From Dehalococcoidia bacterium (GTDB taxonomy: Bacteria; Chloroflexota; Dehalococcoidia; SAR202; UBA11138), in the NCBI GenBank assembly GCA_012270665.1, contig JAAXHY010000169.1:331-6715 (forward strand): a stretch of DNA of 6,385 nt. Reading direction: 5' to 3'. This document shows, piece after piece, positions 4,552 through 6,385 of the stretch. Positions within the stretch are counted from its first letter, which is position 1; each line of letters begins with the position of its first letter. A program made the position numbers and the translations under genes. The notes beneath the pieces were generated by a model that saw only the letters and a list, made by a program, of their open reading frames with translations, was not told where the DNA came from and did no database searches.

Positions 4552-5730
4552 TCACGCCCCCTTCACGTTGACTATCTGCCTGAACGTATGCACTATGTCA
4601 ACGAGCTCTTTCGACTGCTCCATCACTAGGTCAATGTCCTTGTACGCGCCGGGCAGTTCATCGAGGAACGCCTCGGAGCGGCGCGCCTCGATGCCCTCCA
4701 TCCATCGGTCGTAGTCGTCCATGTCGAAACTCTCCCTGGCGCGCCTGCGGGAGAAGCGGCGTCCGGCTCCATGTGGCGCGGTCTGGAAGGACTCGATGTC
4801 GCCTTTGCCTCGCACTACGTAGCTCCTGGTTCCCATCGAGCCGGGGATCAGTCCCATTTGCCCATCGAGCGCCTGGATCGCGCCCTTGCGGGTGACCCAG
4901 ATGTCGTCCTCTCCGAAATGGCTCTCTTTCTGCGTGAAGTTGTGGTGGCACTGGATATTCTCGAGTTCCTCGAAATCACTGGTGCGATACCGCAGCGCGC
5001 CCATCACACGCTCCATCATCTCTTCCCGGTTCAGCAGTGCGAAGAATTGCGCCCAGTCCAGGTCGCGGATGTAGTCGACGAACTCCTCTGTGCCGCCTGT
5101 CAGGTATGCCAGGTCCTTGTCCGGCAGTTCGGCTCCCGCCTCGTCCATAATCGCCTTCGCCTTGCGGATGTGGTGGTTGGCTATCCTGTTTCCGATGCCG
5201 CGCGAGCCGGAGTGCAGGAAGGCCCATACACCCTCGTTCTCATCCAGGACGATCTCGATGAAGTGGTTGCCCGAACCAAGCGAACCGAGTTGCCTGCGCC
5301 AGTTCTTGGCCAGCCTGTCGTAGAACGGAAGACGTTCCCCCGCCTTTTCCTCGAGCAGTTCCACCCTTGGGCGAGCGGTCTTCCTCACCCTGCCGTTGTA
5401 GCGTCCCGCGCTCAGCGGGATGCGGCTCTCTATCGCCACACGCAGGTCCGCCAAATCTTCGGGCATATCGTCCCCTTTCAGGGATGTCTTGACGGCGATC
5501 ATGCCGCACCCGATGTCAACTCCTACGGCGGCCGGGATGATCGCGTCCTTGGTGGGAATGCACGAGCCGACGGTAGCCCCCATCCCAAAGTGACAGTCCG
5601 GCATCACCGCCACGTGCCGAAACACGAACGGCATACCGGACATGTTCCGTATTTGCTCCAGCGCCTGCTCCTCGATCTGCTCCGGTGGAACCCAGGAGAG
5701 GGCGCGGTCATTGATCTTGTATGGGGTCAT
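4552..5730 (-). CDS. rtcB: RtcB-type RNA ligase, 392 residues
   Basis: RtcB is a manganese- and GTP-dependent ligase that joins RNA 2',3'-cyclic-phosphate or 3'-phosphate ends to 5'-OH ends in RNA repair. The hallmarks are in order: MPDCHFGMGATVGS (43-56), VGVDIGCGM (69-77, with metal ligands Asp72 and Cys75), GSGNHFIE (152-159), HSGSRGIGN (173-181), the histidine pair in QCHHNFTQKE (259-268), GSMGTRSYVVRGKG (296-309) and HGAGRRFSRR (319-328), whose His319 should be the guanylylated residue. Length is close to the 408-residue E. coli enzyme. The ATG at 5728-5730 follows GGGATGAG. No archease or RtcR regulator is visible, so it appears constitutive within a housekeeping block. Its TGA overlaps a GTG in a GTGA junction that leads into nadD. 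Confidence 0.95.
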   Translation of the reverse strand: MTPYKINDRALSWVPPEQIEEQALEQIRNMSGMPFVFRHVAVMPDCHFGMGATVGSCIPTKDAIIPAAVGVDIGCGMIAVKTSLKGDDMPEDLADLRVAIESRIPLSAGRYNGRVRKTARPRVELLEEKAGERLPFYDRLAKNWRRQLGSLGSGNHFIEIVLDENEGVWAFLHSGSRGIGNRIANHHIRKAKAIMDEAGAELPDKDLAYLTGGTEEFVDYIRDLDWAQFFALLNREEMMERVMGALRYRTSDFEELENIQCHHNFTQKESHFGEDDIWVTRKGAIQALDGQMGLIPGSMGTRSYVVRGKGDIESFQTAPHGAGRRFSRRRARESFDMDDYDRWMEGIEARRSEAFLDELPGAYKDIDLVMEQSKELVDIVHTFRQIVNVKGA

Positions 5731-5845
5731 TGTCTCATCCCGTCAGCTAAACAGGGTGTCATTTCAGGTTGGATTCGGATTAGGTAAAATCGCCAGGGCC
5801 AATCGAACAGACTGAGAATCATCTGTCCAAATATGCCTGTTGCGT
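5731..5845. other. 115-nt gap between uvrA and rtcB
   Basis: I see only a weak imperfect inverted repeat (ACAGA/TCTGT) around 5805-5830 with no T-tract, and no good promoter. uvrA and rtcB, on the same strand, may be co-transcribed. Confidence 0.3.
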
Positions 5846-6385
5846 TCAGTCCGCCGCCTGTACGGGCTCCACGTCCATTGCGGGGAGAACGCTTCGCAGG
5901 TATTGGCCGGTCTGAGAGTGCTCCATCCGGGCCAGTTCTTCGGGGGCGCCTTCGGCTATGACAAGACCGCCCTTGTCGCCCGCGCCGGGGCCCAGGTCAA
6001 TCAGCCAGTCCGCGCTCTTTATCAGGTCGAGGTGGTGTTCGATCAGCACGACGCTGTTTCCGGCGTCCACCAGGCGGTGGAGCACGCGCATCAGGTGCGC
6101 GCAGTCCTCGAAAGAGAGGCCGGTCGTCGGCTCGTCAAGAATATAGAGTGTCTGTCCTGTGGCCCTCTTGGAAAGTTCGGTGGATAGTTTCACTCGCTGC
6201 GCCTCGCCGCCGCTGAGTTGGGTTGCGGGCTGGCCGAGCCGGATATAGCCGAGCCCGACGTCGTACATCGTCTGGAGCTTGCGCTTCACGCGCGGAATGT
6301 TCTCGAAGTGCTCCAGTGCCTCGGTGACCGTCATGTTCAGCACCTGGGCTATGTTCGCGCCCTTCCACTCTATTTCCAGCGCCTC
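5846..6385 (-). CDS. uvrA: Excinuclease ABC subunit A, C-terminal 179 residues, cut by window edge
   Basis: UvrA is the damage-recognition ATPase of nucleotide excision repair, working with UvrB in the cytoplasm. Visible are [20 protein letters not shown], then the C-terminal ABC cassette: signature [12 protein letters not shown], Walker [12 protein letters not shown] and the H-loop [11 protein letters not shown], followed by [16 protein letters not shown], a very conserved UvrA ending. The usual GLHF after Walker B reads GLSF here. The last 25 or so residues ([10 protein letters not shown] onward) are the ordinary variable tail, and the stop is TGA (5846-5848). The frame is open to the window edge; the N-terminus and first ATPase lie beyond 6385. 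Confidence 0.96.
   Translation of the reverse strand, partial: EALEIEWKGANIAQVLNMTVTEALEHFENIPRVKRKLQTMYDVGLGYIRLGQPATQLSGGEAQRVKLSTELSKRATGQTLYILDEPTTGLSFEDCAHLMRVLHRLVDAGNSVVLIEHHLDLIKSADWLIDLGPGAGDKGGLVIAEGAPEELARMEHSQTGQYLRSVLPAMDVEPVQAAD

Noticed and set aside
4771..5787. A 338-residue plus-strand frame opposite rtcB.
   Set aside because: It is an antisense shadow of a very clear RtcB gene, with composition unlike a real protein and no ribosome binding site.

Overview
The window looks like chromosomal DNA of a free-living bacterium with moderate-to-high GC. The mix of an Amt-type ammonium transporter, a DUF5679-like zinc ribbon (a family I associate with Chloroflexota), NadD, RtcB and UvrA makes a Chloroflexota/Dehalococcoidia (SAR202-like) origin my best guess. 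There is no rRNA or marker gene here to prove it.

Layout. Positions 1-417 (minus) hold the N-terminal 139 residues of an ammonium transporter that starts at TTG behind a perfect AGGAGGT. Its upstream region (433-542) carries four TTAAC/GTTAC-like half-sites at an exact 11-bp period, a matching promoter and a 9-bp inverted repeat. Divergent from it (655-897, plus) is a small acidic antitoxin-like protein. Positions 898-1149 hold hairpins and a diverged 20-nt repeat. A lone AlbA_2/GHKL-ATPase regulator-like gene follows (1150-2625, minus). Next come a terminator-like hairpin, a 47-residue zinc-ribbon gene (2751-2894, minus) and a 391-nt gap. A divergent 61-residue gene (3286-3471, plus) appears to be a relative of the zinc ribbon that has lost all four cysteines. 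The rest (3636-6385) is a minus-strand block: uvrA 3' end, rtcB, nadD and a small HMA-domain gene.

The most important observation is the HMA gene at 3636-3890. Its metal-binding CxxC motif is written TGA-GAC-GGT-TGA in an otherwise intact frame of 84 residues plus a TAG stop, behind a strong ribosome binding site and 24 nt after nadD. Both in-frame TGAs fall exactly on the two metal-ligand positions. A small stem-loop suitable as a bacterial SECIS lies just downstream. Ordinary gene calling misses the gene. The best reading is a selenoprotein with a U-x-x-U metal/redox motif. Six other genes in the window use TGA as their normal stop, so general TGA reassignment is unlikely.

A second anomaly is nadD. 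Its conserved N-terminal nucleotide-binding motif is present, but no ATG, GTG or TTG lies in frame between that motif and the preceding stop. The GTG that overlaps the rtcB stop codon is in a different frame.
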